DNA from: Cypionkella sp.
GTDB lineage: Bacteria; Pseudomonadota; Alphaproteobacteria; Rhodobacterales; Rhodobacteraceae
Assembly (NCBI GenBank): GCA_023255415.1
Contig: JALRIN010000010.1
Coordinates: forward strand, 18,032-82,031
DNA: 64,000 nt
Direction: 5' to 3'
The position numbers and the translations under genes are program-made. Shown here in pieces: positions 1 through 8,224 of the stretch (positions within the stretch are counted from its first letter, which is position 1; the number at the start of each line of letters is the position of its first letter). The notes below the pieces were generated by a model that was not told the DNA's origin, did not search any database, and was given only the letters and a program-made list of their open reading frames with translations.

Positions 1-900
1 GGCGCGGACCCAATGGCCGTGCTGCGCGATCTGGCCGACATCACGCATTGGATATCGGTGATCAAAATCACTCCAGCCGCCGCCGAAGACCCGACGACAC
101 CGCAGGAAGAGCGCGAACGCGGGCTGGCGATGGCACAGGCCTTGCCGATGCGGGTGCTGTCGCGGATGTGGCAGATGTTGCTGAAGGCCTTGGAAGAAGT
201 GGCCTTTGCCCCCAATGCGATGATGGCGGCTGAGATGGCGGTGATCCGCCTGACCCACGTCTCGGATCTGCCCGACCCTGAAACCTTGGTGAAAAAGCTG
301 ATGTCAGAGCCGCGCCCAAGCGGCGGCGGTGGTGGCGCACCTGCGGGTGGCGGCGCTGGCGGTGGCGGCATGGTGCATAATTCCATGCGCATGGCACCCG
401 CGTCACCCGCCCGCGGGCCGACGATGCAGGCTGGCCAAGCGCTTGCACTGGCGCAAGGCCAGATGCCGGTCTATGCGACCTTTGATCAGGTCGTGGCGCT
501 GATCCGCGAAAAGCGTGACATGCGGCTGTTGATGGAGGTGGAAACCAGCCTGAAGCTGGCGAAATACGCCCCCGGTCGGATTGAATTTGAACCCACCGCC
601 AATGCTGCCCCTGATCTTGCAGCACGGCTGTCGCAGCGGCTGCAAACTTGGACGGGCGAACGCTGGGGGGTGTCGATCGTCTCGACCGGCGGGGCGGCGA
701 CGATTGCGCAAGAGCGCGACCGCGCCGAGGAAGACCAGCGCGCCGAGGTGATGGAAAACCCCTTGGTGCAGGCCGTGATCGCGGCCTTTCCCGGTGCCAA
801 GATCAGCGAAATTCGCACTGCCGAGGCCATGGCCGCCTCTGCCGCCATCGAGGCTCTGCCCGAGATTGAAGACGAATGGGACCCCTTTGAAGATGACTAA
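1..900 (+). CDS. dnaX: DNA polymerase III subunit gamma/tau, C-terminal part (5' truncated by window)
   Basis: This is the 3' part of the clamp-loader subunit that links the replicative polymerase to the sliding-clamp loader. The frame is open from base 1, and the residues before the first internal Met (GADP) continue the family sequence, so the gene starts upstream of the window. The visible part opens with the helical clamp-loader domain (LRDLADITHWISVIKI) and then has a Gly-rich linker at about residues 107-123 of the fragment. The acidic C-terminal region ends in EDEWDPFEDD. A 9-base gap separates it from ybaB, and ybaB and recR follow closely, which is the classical dnaX-ybaB-recR arrangement. 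The linker is low complexity and probably variable between strains. Confidence 0.93.
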   Translation, partial: GADPMAVLRDLADITHWISVIKITPAAAEDPTTPQEERERGLAMAQALPMRVLSRMWQMLLKALEEVAFAPNAMMAAEMAVIRLTHVSDLPDPETLVKKLMSEPRPSGGGGGAPAGGGAGGGGMVHNSMRMAPASPARGPTMQAGQALALAQGQMPVYATFDQVVALIREKRDMRLLMEVETSLKLAKYAPGRIEFEPTANAAPDLAARLSQRLQTWTGERWGVSIVSTGGAATIAQERDRAEEDQRAEVMENPLVQAVIAAFPGAKISEIRTAEAMAASAAIEALPEIEDEWDPFEDD

Positions 901-909
901 GAGGTTGAA

Positions 910-1254
910 ATGCTAAAAGGTTTAGGCGGTCTTGGCGATATGGCCAAGATGATGAAAGCAGCGCAAGACATGCAGGCCAAAATGGCCGAGATGCAAGACG
1001 AGCTGGCTCGCACCGTGGTGATCGGCGAAGCGGGGGCGGGGCTTGTGAAGGCCCGCTGCACGGCCAAAGGCGAGGTGACGGGGCTGGATATTGACGCTTC
1101 GATCCTTGTGGCCTCGGAAAAAGAGGTGGTCGAAGATCTGATCTTGGCCGCACTGCGCGACGCGCAGACCAAAGCCGCCGCGCGGGGCCAGGCCGAGATG
1201 CAAAAGATGACCCAAGCGCTTGGCCTGCCGGCCGATATGAAACTGCCGTTCTGA
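910..1254 (+). CDS. ybaB: YbaB/EbfC family nucleoid-associated protein
   Basis: A small dimeric DNA-binding protein of 114 residues, the usual length for the family. The N-terminal half is the Met-rich amphipathic helix typical of YbaB (MAKMMKAAQDMQAKMAEMQDEL). The central part carries the conserved strand segment around GLVKARCTAKGEVTGLDID. The start follows a purine-rich GAGGTTGAA. It sits between dnaX and recR, with only 11 bases to recR, so the three are very likely one transcript. The family binds DNA and is linked to nucleoid organisation; the exact role here is not visible from sequence. Confidence 0.93.
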   Translation: MLKGLGGLGDMAKMMKAAQDMQAKMAEMQDELARTVVIGEAGAGLVKARCTAKGEVTGLDIDASILVASEKEVVEDLILAALRDAQTKAAARGQAEMQKMTQALGLPADMKLPF

Positions 1255-1265
1255 AGGCTGGCAGA

Positions 1266-1862
1266 ATGCAAGACAGCCGCGACATCGAAACGTTGATCGA
1301 GCTGATGGCGCGGCTGCCCGGTCTTGGCCCGCGCTCGGCGCGCCGGGCTGTGCTGACTTTGCTGAAAAAGCGCGAGGCGCTGATGGCGCCCTTGGCGCAA
1401 GCCATGGCCGGCGTGGCGCTTTCGGCCAAGGATTGCGGCATTTGCGGCAATATCAGCAGCCAGGCCACCTGCCCGATTTGCGCCGACCCTGACCGCGCCA
1501 CCGGCGAGATTTGCGTGGTGGAAGATGTAGCTGACCTTTGGGCGATGGAGCGGGGCCAAGCCTTTCGCGGCCGCTATCATGTTCTGGGCGGCACGCTTTC
1601 GGCGCTGGATGCAATGGGGCCGGACGAGCTGGGCATCCCGCGCCTTGCCGCCCGGGTGGCAAGCGAAGGCATCACCGAAGTTATCCTTGCGCTGGGGGCC
1701 ACCGTTGATGGCCAGACCACTGCGCATTACATCGCCGACAGTCTGGGCGGGGCAGAGGTGCAGATCACCTCGCTGGCCCAAGGCGTGCCGATTGGCGGCG
1801 AGCTGAACTATCTGGACGATGGCACCATCGGAGCCGCCCTGCGCGCGCGGCGCCGATTTTAG
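1266..1862 (+). CDS. recR: Recombination mediator protein RecR
   Basis: RecR acts with RecF and RecO to load RecA onto gapped single-stranded DNA. At 198 residues it has normal length. It shows the helix-hairpin-helix around residues 16-28 (ARLPGLGPRSARRAVL), a four-cysteine zinc finger (C57, C60, C69, C72) and a TOPRIM domain beginning near residue 81 (EICVVEDVADLWAME). The C-terminus contains the family's GGELNYLDDGTI segment. It is the last gene of the dnaX-ybaB-recR group; the next gene is 95 bases away and is unrelated in function and composition. Confidence 0.96.
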   Translation: MQDSRDIETLIELMARLPGLGPRSARRAVLTLLKKREALMAPLAQAMAGVALSAKDCGICGNISSQATCPICADPDRATGEICVVEDVADLWAMERGQAFRGRYHVLGGTLSALDAMGPDELGIPRLAARVASEGITEVILALGATVDGQTTAHYIADSLGGAEVQITSLAQGVPIGGELNYLDDGTIGAALRARRRF

Positions 1863-1957
1863 GCGAAGCTTTGGGTCGCAGGCTGTGCTGGATCGCAGCA
1901 AAGACCGTTAAAGTTTGAAACCATCCAAAGACAAAACGTCAGATAAGGGCAAAGCAG

Positions 1958-2911
1958 ATGACGAAATCCATCCCAATCGTCACAGGGTCTGACGATAACT
2001 ATGCGATTGGCGTGGCTGGGCTGATCGCATCGCTTGGGCGCACCAACAGTGGCGTTGATTTGACGGTTCTAAGCCTGGGGATATCAGAGCAAAATCAGCA
2101 GCGCTTGATCGCGCTGGGTCATGCCTATGACGTAAGCGTTTCTGTGATCGAAATCGACAGGGCTTTGGTCGAAAAGCTTTGCGTGAAACGCAAACATATC
2201 ACGGCTGCAACCTTCCTTCGGCTGTTGATTCCGGATCTCTTTCCCGAGGCAGAAAATCTGCTGTATCTGGACTGCGACATGATGGTCCTGGGGTCTTTGC
2301 AGCCTTTATATGATCTGGATCTTGGCGAAAACTTGATCGGGGCGGTGATCGAGCCGCCGGTGTTTGATTTGCCCCACGGGCAAACCCCGCATTGCGACAT
2401 CAATGCCGGACTGCTTTTGATGAACATCCCAGCTTGGCGCGCGCAAAGCGTGGCTGAAACCTGTTTAGAACTTCTGTCCGATCCATCCTCAAGTTTCACT
2501 TTCGAAGATCAATCCGCAATAAATCAAGTCTGCGCGGGCAAGATCAGCTTTTTACCGCTATGTTGGAACACTCACGCCACACATGCGCTGCGCCAAGACT
2601 ACCTTTATAAAAGCCCAGAACAGATCCGCGTTTTGCACTTTGTCGGCGACATAAAGCCCTGGAATTCTAAAACCAGTTTTTCGACGCTGTGGTGGAGTGC
2701 ATTTGAGGGCGTAGATCTGCCGCGACCTCCCGTTGGACGCATTGCATTTTCGCGCAAACTCAGTCGCCTGAATCTTAAACGTCGCGAGGCGCTTGCGAAA
2801 CTCAGGCGGCAGCCAAAGGCCTTGGTGCAAATTCAGTTTGAGGCAGCCCTTAAATCAACAATCATCCCACTGCTTGCCGACCGGATGAAGCCAGAAAGAA
2901 AACGCGCCTGA
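1958..2911 (+). CDS. Glycosyltransferase family 8 protein
   Basis: Predicted retaining glycosyltransferase of the LPS galactosyl/glucosyltransferase type (GT8), using a nucleotide sugar and a divalent metal. The nucleotide-binding start (IPIVTGSDDNYAIGVAGLIASL) is at residues 5-26. The DxD metal motif is D105-D107 in LLYLDCDMM, the DINAGLLLMN segment is at 147-156, and the C-terminal HFVGDIKPW metal/diphosphate motif is at 227-235. All catalytic landmarks of the family are present. The gene stands alone between recR and the cold shock gene and looks less GC-rich than its neighbours, which hints at acquisition. The acceptor (LPS core, capsule or other glycan) cannot be told from sequence. Confidence 0.88.
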   Translation: MTKSIPIVTGSDDNYAIGVAGLIASLGRTNSGVDLTVLSLGISEQNQQRLIALGHAYDVSVSVIEIDRALVEKLCVKRKHITAATFLRLLIPDLFPEAENLLYLDCDMMVLGSLQPLYDLDLGENLIGAVIEPPVFDLPHGQTPHCDINAGLLLMNIPAWRAQSVAETCLELLSDPSSSFTFEDQSAINQVCAGKISFLPLCWNTHATHALRQDYLYKSPEQIRVLHFVGDIKPWNSKTSFSTLWWSAFEGVDLPRPPVGRIAFSRKLSRLNLKRREALAKLRRQPKALVQIQFEAALKSTIIPLLADRMKPERKRA

Positions 2912-3146
2912 CGACTGGCCGAGGCAGATTAGCGCCCTTGGGCATCCTGTAAGGTATGGCGCATCAAAACACTTTGTGCGGCATCACAAAAAGATCTTGA
3001 ACTGCGATTTTCAGCGCCTATTTTTGGGAGGCGTTGTTATCTCTACTCGATCCCTGTCTCCGTTTGCGGCCACAGCTTTCGACCACAAGCTGACTGCGCC
3101 GAACCGCCGCAATCTCGCGGGCGGACTTGCTAGAGGAGACTTCACG

Positions 3147-3353
3147 ATGGCTAAGGGCACCGTGAAATGGTTCAATGAAACCAAAGGTTACGGATTTATC
3201 GCACCAGAAGGCGGGTCGAAAGACGTCTTCGTTCACATCACAGCATTGGAGCGTGCGGGACTTCGGTCTTTGAAAGATGGTCAAGCGGTGACGTTTGACA
3301 TCGAAGCAGGCCGGGATGGCCGCGAATCGGCGATCAATCTGACTGTGGCGTGA
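3147..3353 (+). CDS. cspA: Cold shock domain protein
   Basis: A 68-residue single cold-shock-domain protein that binds single-stranded RNA/DNA. RNP1 (KGYGFI) and RNP2 (VFVHI) are both visible. I place the start at the Met of MAKGTVKWFNETKG because it follows the ribosome site GAGGAGAC at the right distance; a longer open frame from 2976 adds 57 residues unlike the family. The 235 bases between the GT8 gene and this start hold no gene. They probably include a long 5' leader, as is common in cold shock genes, containing a short hairpin around 3016-3037. A strong terminator follows the gene. Confidence 0.95.
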   Translation: MAKGTVKWFNETKGYGFIAPEGGSKDVFVHITALERAGLRSLKDGQAVTFDIEAGRDGRESAINLTVA

Positions 3354-3372
3354 TCCAGCCACAGCTCTGATA

Positions 3373-3406
3373 AAAAGGGCGGTCGAAAGCCTGCCCTTTT
3401 TTCTTT
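3373..3406 (+). terminator. Rho-independent terminator of the cold shock gene
   Basis: The arms AAAAGGGC (3373-3380) and GCCCTTTT (3393-3400) are perfectly complementary around a 12-base loop, and the T-run continues to 3406. It lies 20 bases after the cold shock stop codon. The run of A on the other side means it could also work for the convergent gene ending at 3405, although that gene's stop overlaps it. Confidence 0.85.
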
Positions 3407-3839
3407 AGGCAAAGCTCAGCGGATAGCGATGGCGCAGCGCATGTTCAAAGCCCATCCGGATCGACAGCGTAGTTACAGGCGCGCGCAGCACCACCGGCTT
3501 GCCGCTGTCTTCGGGAAATTCTTGGGTTCGACACTCGCTTGAGACAAGGATCACCGGCACCCGATAGATCGCCTCGCCCATCAGCATATGCGCCCGACGC
3601 CCCGCCTCAAGCCCGCCGATATGGTCGCAGTCAACCACCAAAAGCCCGTATCCGACTGGATCATCGATCACGGCTTCAAGTCCGGTAAAAAGATCAGAAT
3701 TGTCATCGATAGAGCCGCCCAATTGCATCAAGCGGTTCAACATCCCTTGGCCCATCGCCTCCCCCCTAACCAGCATCACCCGAATGCTCAAGCCAACTGG
3801 CGCGACATAAAGTTGTTCAACTGAACGAAGGACCTGCAT
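3405..3839 (-). CDS. Hypothetical protein with degenerate receiver-like fold
   Basis: A 144-residue protein I do not recognise by name. It has alternating strands and helices (VGLSIRVMLVRGEA; YGLLVVDCDHIGGLEAGRRAHML; YRVPVILVSSECR) resembling a response-regulator receiver domain. The DCDHIGG segment sits where the phospho-acceptor Asp would be. The usual acidic pocket near the N-terminus and the conserved Lys-Pro before the last helix are not clear (RAPVTTLS stands in their place), so phosphorylation is doubtful. Its start follows AGGAGA. It is convergent with the cold shock gene and divergent from the hydrolase at 4013. The fold assignment is inference from the pattern of residues. Confidence 0.6.
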   Translation of the reverse strand: MQVLRSVEQLYVAPVGLSIRVMLVRGEAMGQGMLNRLMQLGGSIDDNSDLFTGLEAVIDDPVGYGLLVVDCDHIGGLEAGRRAHMLMGEAIYRVPVILVSSECRTQEFPEDSGKPVVLRAPVTTLSIRMGFEHALRHRYPLSFA

Positions 3840-3972
3840 TATTGTCTCCTGTGGCAGTACATTTGGGCCCCGCTTTTAATCTTAACTGCAGTGTAAGGTT
3901 AAAGTGCCGGGCATTTCCGATATGTTTCGTAAGCTTTTAACCGTGATTAGACATTGAACCCTCGCCACCGCC

Positions 3973-3987
3973 ACGCCATGATGGCGT
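3973..3987. promoter_or_regulatory. Short palindrome upstream of the hydrolase-aldolase pair
   Basis: ACGCCA, a 3-base centre and TGGCGT form a perfect inverted repeat 25 bases before the hydrolase start. It could be an operator or a small hairpin in the leader. No regulator gene lies next to it. Confidence 0.35.
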
Positions 3988-4012
3988 AGAAAAAGCAGGA
4001 GTCTGACCCAGA

Positions 4013-4927
4013 ATGACCCGCGCAGATTACCAAAGCCTTATCGATTCACAGATTTATGCTTTTATTCGTGCCACCGAAGCCTGCTATCCGCCCGAGACCG
4101 CGAGCCTGGACATCGCCGGTCAGCGCCGCATTTACGACACAATGTGCGCGCAGTTCCGTAAACCCTATCCCGCAGGCATTAGCGCGCAGGACGAAACAAT
4201 CGCAGGGGTGCCCTGTCGGCGCTACAGCGGCAGCTTGCCGCGCATCATTTATTTTCACGGCGGCGGCTTTGTGGTGGGCGGCTTGCACAGCCATGACGAT
4301 GTTTGCGCCGAAATCGCTGCTGCCACGGGGCTAGAGGTGGTCTCGGTCGATTATCGGCTGTCGCCCGAACATGGCCATCCTGCCGCCTTTGAAGATGCCT
4401 GTGCGGTGGCCCTGGCGCTGCAGGGGCCTTTGCTGCTGGTGGGCGACAGTGCGGGGGCCAATCTGGCGGCGGCGGCATCGCATGCGCTGCGCGGCAAGGC
4501 GGAAATTCTGGGGCAGGTGCTGATCTATCCCGGATTGGGCGGCGACCGCAGCCGTGGCAGCTATCAAACCCATGCTTTCGCGCCGATGCTGACGCTGGCG
4601 GATGTAGAGTTTTATGCCAGCATTCGCGGGCCTGAAACCCGTGGCGACGCCAGCCTTGCGCCGCTGCAAGACAGCGATTTTTCGGGTCTGCCACCGACCT
4701 ATGCAGTGGCGGCTGAATGCGACCCACTATCGGATGATGCTTTGGCCTATAGCGCTGCGATCATGGCCGCAGGTGGTCAGGCCCATGCGGAAACCGCAAC
4801 GGGTCTTGTGCACGGCTATCTGCGCGCGCGGCATATGTCTGACCGCGCGGCGGCATCTTTTGCACGGATTTGCGCAACACTCTCGGCCTTTGCGCGCAGC
4901 GAATGGCCCTTTAAGGAAACCCAATGA
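4013..4927 (+). CDS. Alpha/beta hydrolase, HSL-type esterase
   Basis: A 304-residue carboxylesterase of the hormone-sensitive-lipase group. The oxyanion-hole motif HGGGF is at residues 82-86, the YRLSPEH segment at 114-120, and the nucleophile Ser146 lies in GDSAG. A later ECDPLSDD supplies the likely acid and LVHGYL the likely catalytic His. The start is preceded by AGCAGGAGT. The stop overlaps the start of the class II aldolase by four bases (ATGA), so the two are translationally coupled and may act on the same compound. The natural substrate is unknown. Confidence 0.88.
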   Translation: MTRADYQSLIDSQIYAFIRATEACYPPETASLDIAGQRRIYDTMCAQFRKPYPAGISAQDETIAGVPCRRYSGSLPRIIYFHGGGFVVGGLHSHDDVCAEIAAATGLEVVSVDYRLSPEHGHPAAFEDACAVALALQGPLLLVGDSAGANLAAAASHALRGKAEILGQVLIYPGLGGDRSRGSYQTHAFAPMLTLADVEFYASIRGPETRGDASLAPLQDSDFSGLPPTYAVAAECDPLSDDALAYSAAIMAAGGQAHAETATGLVHGYLRARHMSDRAAASFARICATLSAFARSEWPFKETQ

Positions 4928-5670
4928 CCCTACATGCCAATATCACCAACTGGGCTGAACGCGTCGACCTTGCCGCAGCTTTTCGCTGGACGGTCAAACT
5001 GAACCTGCACGAGGCGGTGGCCAACCACTTTAGCCTTGCCACAAATCCCGAAGGCACGCGGTTTCTGATCAACCCCAATGGCCGCCATTTTGCGCGTATC
5101 ACGGCCTCAAGCCTGATCGAGATTGACGCAAATGACCCCAGCACGATGGACCGCCCCGATGCGCCCGACCCCACCGCTTGGGGCCTGCACGGCAGCATTC
5201 ACCGCGCGCTGCCCCATGCACGCTGCCTGATGCATGTGCATTCGATCCATGCCACGGTGCTGGCAAGCCTTGCTGATAGCCGTTTGCCGCCGATTGATCA
5301 GAACTCTGCGATGTTCTTTGGCCGTCAGGTGGTGGATGCCGATTACGGCGGCATGGCCTTTGCCGAAGAAGCCGCGCGCTGCGCCGATCTGCTGCGCGAC
5401 CCGAAAATCACCACGCTGATCATGGGCAACCACGGCGTGCTGATCATCGGGCAAAACGTGGCGGATGCCTTTAACCGGCTGACCTATTTCGAACGCGCCG
5501 CCGAAACCTATATTCGTGCGTTGCAAACCGGCAAGCCGCTGCGGGTGCTGTCGGATGCCGTGGCAGAAAAGACCGCGCAGGAATGGGAGGCCTATCCGGC
5601 CTTTGCCGAGTTCCATCTGCGCGAGATCAAGGCGCTGCTGGATGAAGAAGGTGCCAGCTACGCAAACTAG
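4924..5670 (+). CDS. Class II aldolase/adducin family protein
   Basis: A 248-residue zinc-dependent aldolase-fold protein. Metal ligands typical of the family appear in HVHSIH (His104 and His106), and a further His lies in MGNHGVL. The N-terminal EAVANHFSLA segment resembles the family's substrate-phosphate loop region but lacks a clear GN(I/L)S, so sugar-phosphate specificity is uncertain. The family includes fuculose-phosphate aldolase, epimerases and decarboxylases. It overlaps the upstream esterase gene by four bases, and its stop is 13 bases from the stop of the convergent phosphatase-like gene. Confidence 0.85.
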   Translation: MTLHANITNWAERVDLAAAFRWTVKLNLHEAVANHFSLATNPEGTRFLINPNGRHFARITASSLIEIDANDPSTMDRPDAPDPTAWGLHGSIHRALPHARCLMHVHSIHATVLASLADSRLPPIDQNSAMFFGRQVVDADYGGMAFAEEAARCADLLRDPKITTLIMGNHGVLIIGQNVADAFNRLTYFERAAETYIRALQTGKPLRVLSDAVAEKTAQEWEAYPAFAEFHLREIKALLDEEGASYAN

Positions 5671-5683
5671 CGCCCGCGCAGGG

Positions 5684-6517
5684 CTAGGCTGTGAAAAACG
5701 GCTTGGCCTGCATCGAGGCCGGCACCGCCACCCCCATCCGGGTCAGGATCGAGGGCGCGAGCGCAAGCTGGTCCAGCAGCACATCGCCTACGGGCATCTG
5801 CGCATCGCCAAAATAGTAAAAGGCCACATCCTGCTGCAAGGGATCGGCACCGCCATGATGGCCGCGCGCGTCTTGGCCGTGGTCGGCAGTGACAATCACC
5901 TCGTAACCCGCGGCGCGCCAGCGGTGCACAAAGGGCGCCATCTGGGCATCCAGCATATAGCAGGCGTTGTCCATTTCTTCGCAGTCGTGATAAAAACGGT
6001 GCCCCATGCTGTCGAGCGTGCAGCTGTGATACATCGCATAATCAACGCCCTTTACCTCGCACAGGCGGGTGAGCGTGGCGAAAAGATCGACATCCGAAGG
6101 CGTCATCTGATTGATATTGCCATAGCCGGTCATGGTGTGAAACCGGCCATGATGGATCGGGCCTGCTTCCTCGTCATATTCGATGTCGCGCACCAGATCG
6201 AAAGGGCTGCGGTTGAACAGCTCGGACCAAAAGCTGTGGGCGACAGCGCCGGTGCGTTTGCCCGCGGCGGAAAGTTCGGAAAACACATCGGGCTGGGCCA
6301 GCCGGTAGACCGCCTCATTGCCCCAGACCCGGTGCTGTTGCGGCGGCACGCCGGTGTGGATCGAGGCATAGCAGGAAGCCGAGGTCGAGGGCAGCGTCGA
6401 CCGCATCCGCCAGACCCGCGCCTCGCCGCTGGCAACCCAGCCTTCAAGGTTGCCAAACAGCCTGCGCCAATTGCGGTAGGGCACGCCGTCGATGAGGATC
6501 AGCAGCAGTTTTTTCAT
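5684..6517 (-). CDS. Alkaline phosphatase-fold / type I phosphodiesterase-like protein
   Basis: A 277-residue metal-dependent hydrolase of the nucleotide pyrophosphatase/phosphodiesterase group. It shows the N-terminal metal Asp in LILIDGVPY, the nucleophile region STLPSTSASCYASIHTG, and the C-terminal metal site TADHGQDARGHHGG. The start chosen is the Met of MKKLLLILIDG, preceded by GAAAGG. An upstream in-frame extension to 6574 would translate an intergenic repeat copy and is rejected. It lies downstream of the dipeptide-type ABC transporter on the same strand, separated by that repeat. No signal peptide is seen, so it is probably cytoplasmic. Confidence 0.82.
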   Translation of the reverse strand: MKKLLLILIDGVPYRNWRRLFGNLEGWVASGEARVWRMRSTLPSTSASCYASIHTGVPPQQHRVWGNEAVYRLAQPDVFSELSAAGKRTGAVAHSFWSELFNRSPFDLVRDIEYDEEAGPIHHGRFHTMTGYGNINQMTPSDVDLFATLTRLCEVKGVDYAMYHSCTLDSMGHRFYHDCEEMDNACYMLDAQMAPFVHRWRAAGYEVIVTADHGQDARGHHGGADPLQQDVAFYYFGDAQMPVGDVLLDQLALAPSILTRMGVAVPASMQAKPFFTA

Positions 6518-6546
6518 AGAGGCCTTTCGGCGCGCGGCAGGGCAAG

Positions 6547-6582
6547 GAGCCTCCGGCGGGGATATTTTCACCAAGATGAAAG
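6547..6582 (-). repeat. Intergenic repeat copy R1
   Basis: On the minus strand this reads TTTCATCTTGG, a short spacer, AAATATCCC and then CGCCGGAGG. It is the same core seen at nine other places in the window. It lies just after the stop of the ABC ATPase gene and before the phosphatase-like gene. Its downstream hairpin is weak. Confidence 0.8.
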
Positions 6583-6589
6583 CGCGGGC

Positions 6590-8224
6590 CTAGTTGCCTG
6601 CGCTTTCCATTTTGCGACCCGCCAGCACCTTTTCCAGCCAGCCGATCTGCATTTCGGGGACCGAGGACAGCAAAAGATCGGTGTAATCGTCAAAGGGCGG
6701 GGTCAGCACATCGGTTTTGCTGCCATAGCGCACCACCTGGCCGCGATACATCACCGCGATCTTATCTGCGATGGCTTTGACCGTGGCCAGATCATGGGTG
6801 ATGAAGAGATAGGCCACGGATTCGCGGGCTTGCAGATTGAGCAGCAGCTTCAGGATGCCATCGGCCACCAGCGGATCGAGCGCCGAGGTGACCTCGTCGC
6901 AGATGATCAGCTTGGGCTTTGCCGCCAGAGCGCGGGCGATGCAGACGCGTTGCTTTTGCCCGCCCGAGAGTTCGGCGGGAAAACGGTCGATAAAGCCCGC
7001 GCCCATTTCGATATCATCGAGCAATTCCTGAATGCGCTGGCGTTTGGCCTCGCCTTTGAGGCCGAAGTAGAATTCCAGCGGGCGGCCGATGATGGTGCCG
7101 ACGGTTTGGCGCGGGTTCATGGCGGTATCTGCCATTTGATAGATCATCTGCACCTCGCGCAGATCGTCTTTGCTGCGGCTGGCCAGATCGGGCGAAAGTT
7201 TGCGGCCTGCAAAGGTAAGATCGCCCTTGGCTGCGGGCAAAAGCCCGGTGATCACCCGTGCCAGCGTCGATTTGCCCGAGCCGCTTTCGCCCACGATGGC
7301 AAGGGTTTGGCCTGCGGGAAGATCGACCGAGACGTTTTTCAGCACATCGAAATTGGTGCCACGATAGCGCGCGGTGATGCCCGAGACGGAAAGCACGGCG
7401 GGGGCTTCGGTCTTTTCAACATGGTCGATCGAGCGCACAGAAACCAACGCGCGGGTATAGTCTTCTTGCGGGTGGTTGATGATCTGATCGGTCGGGCCAT
7501 ATTCGACCTTTTTGCCACCGCGCAGCACCAAGATGTCATCAGCGACCTGTGCCACTACGGCCAGATCGTGGGTGATATAAAGCGCCGCCACACCGGTGTC
7601 GCGAATGGCGGCTTTGATCGCCACCAGCACGTCGATCTGGGTGGTGACATCCAGCGCGGTGGTGGGTTCGTCAAAGATCACCAGATCGGGTTTGGGGCAC
7701 AGCGCCATCGCTGTCATCGCGCGCTGCAACTGCCCGCCCGAGACTTGGTGCGGGTAGCGATTGCCGAAATTGGCGGGATCGGGCAGGCCAAGCTTGGCAA
7801 ACAGATCGACCGCGCGGGCCTCGGCCTCGGCGCGGCCCATCACGCCGTGCAAAAGGCTGGCCTCGATCACCTGTTCCATCAGGCGCTTGGCGGGGTTGAA
7901 GGCGGCGGCGGCCGATTGCGCGACATAGGTGACCTCGCGGCCGCGCAGGATGCGCAGATCGCCCGCGCTCGCCTCGCGGATTTCGCGGCCATTGAGCAGG
8001 ATATGCCCGCCCGTCAGCCGCACGCCACCGCGGCCGTAGGCCATGGCAGACAGGCCGATGGTGGATTTGCCCGCACCCGATTCGCCGATCAGCCCCAGCA
8101 CGCGGCCCTGTTGCACCGCGACCGAGACATTGTTGACCAAGACCACATTGCGCGGCGCTTCGCCCGGCGGATAAGAGGTGGCCTCGATCCGCAAGCCTTT
8201 GATATCCAGAACATTATGCACCAC
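6590..8224 (-). CDS. Dipeptide/oligopeptide-type ABC transporter, fused double ATPase
   Basis: A 544-residue protein with two complete ABC ATPase domains, equivalent to DppD and DppF fused. The first Walker A is GESGAGKS at residues 47-54, with signature VSGGQLQRAM. The second Walker A, GESGSGKS, is near residue 315, with signature LSGGQKQR. Both Walker B segments are intact (VIFDEPTTALD; IICDEVTSALD). It powers import through the two permeases immediately upstream, and the start overlaps the end of the upstream permease by 11 bases. The family carries peptides, nickel, opines or small cationic compounds, and the substrate cannot be fixed from sequence. Confidence 0.93.
   Translation of the reverse strand: MVHNVLDIKGLRIEATSYPPGEAPRNVVLVNNVSVAVQQGRVLGLIGESGAGKSTIGLSAMAYGRGGVRLTGGHILLNGREIREASAGDLRILRGREVTYVAQSAAAAFNPAKRLMEQVIEASLLHGVMGRAEAEARAVDLFAKLGLPDPANFGNRYPHQVSGGQLQRAMTAMALCPKPDLVIFDEPTTALDVTTQIDVLVAIKAAIRDTGVAALYITHDLAVVAQVADDILVLRGGKKVEYGPTDQIINHPQEDYTRALVSVRSIDHVEKTEAPAVLSVSGITARYRGTNFDVLKNVSVDLPAGQTLAIVGESGSGKSTLARVITGLLPAAKGDLTFAGRKLSPDLASRSKDDLREVQMIYQMADTAMNPRQTVGTIIGRPLEFYFGLKGEAKRQRIQELLDDIEMGAGFIDRFPAELSGGQKQRVCIARALAAKPKLIICDEVTSALDPLVADGILKLLLNLQARESVAYLFITHDLATVKAIADKIAVMYRGQVVRYGSKTDVLTPPFDDYTDLLLSSVPEMQIGWLEKVLAGRKMESAGN

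Noticed and set aside
2976..3146. N-terminal extension of the cold shock protein
   Set aside because: Fifty-seven residues unlike the family and no ribosome site; the start at 3147 follows GAGGAGAC.
6518..6574. N-terminal extension of the phosphatase-like gene
   Set aside because: The extra residues are translation of intergenic repeat R1; the internal Met has a good ribosome site.
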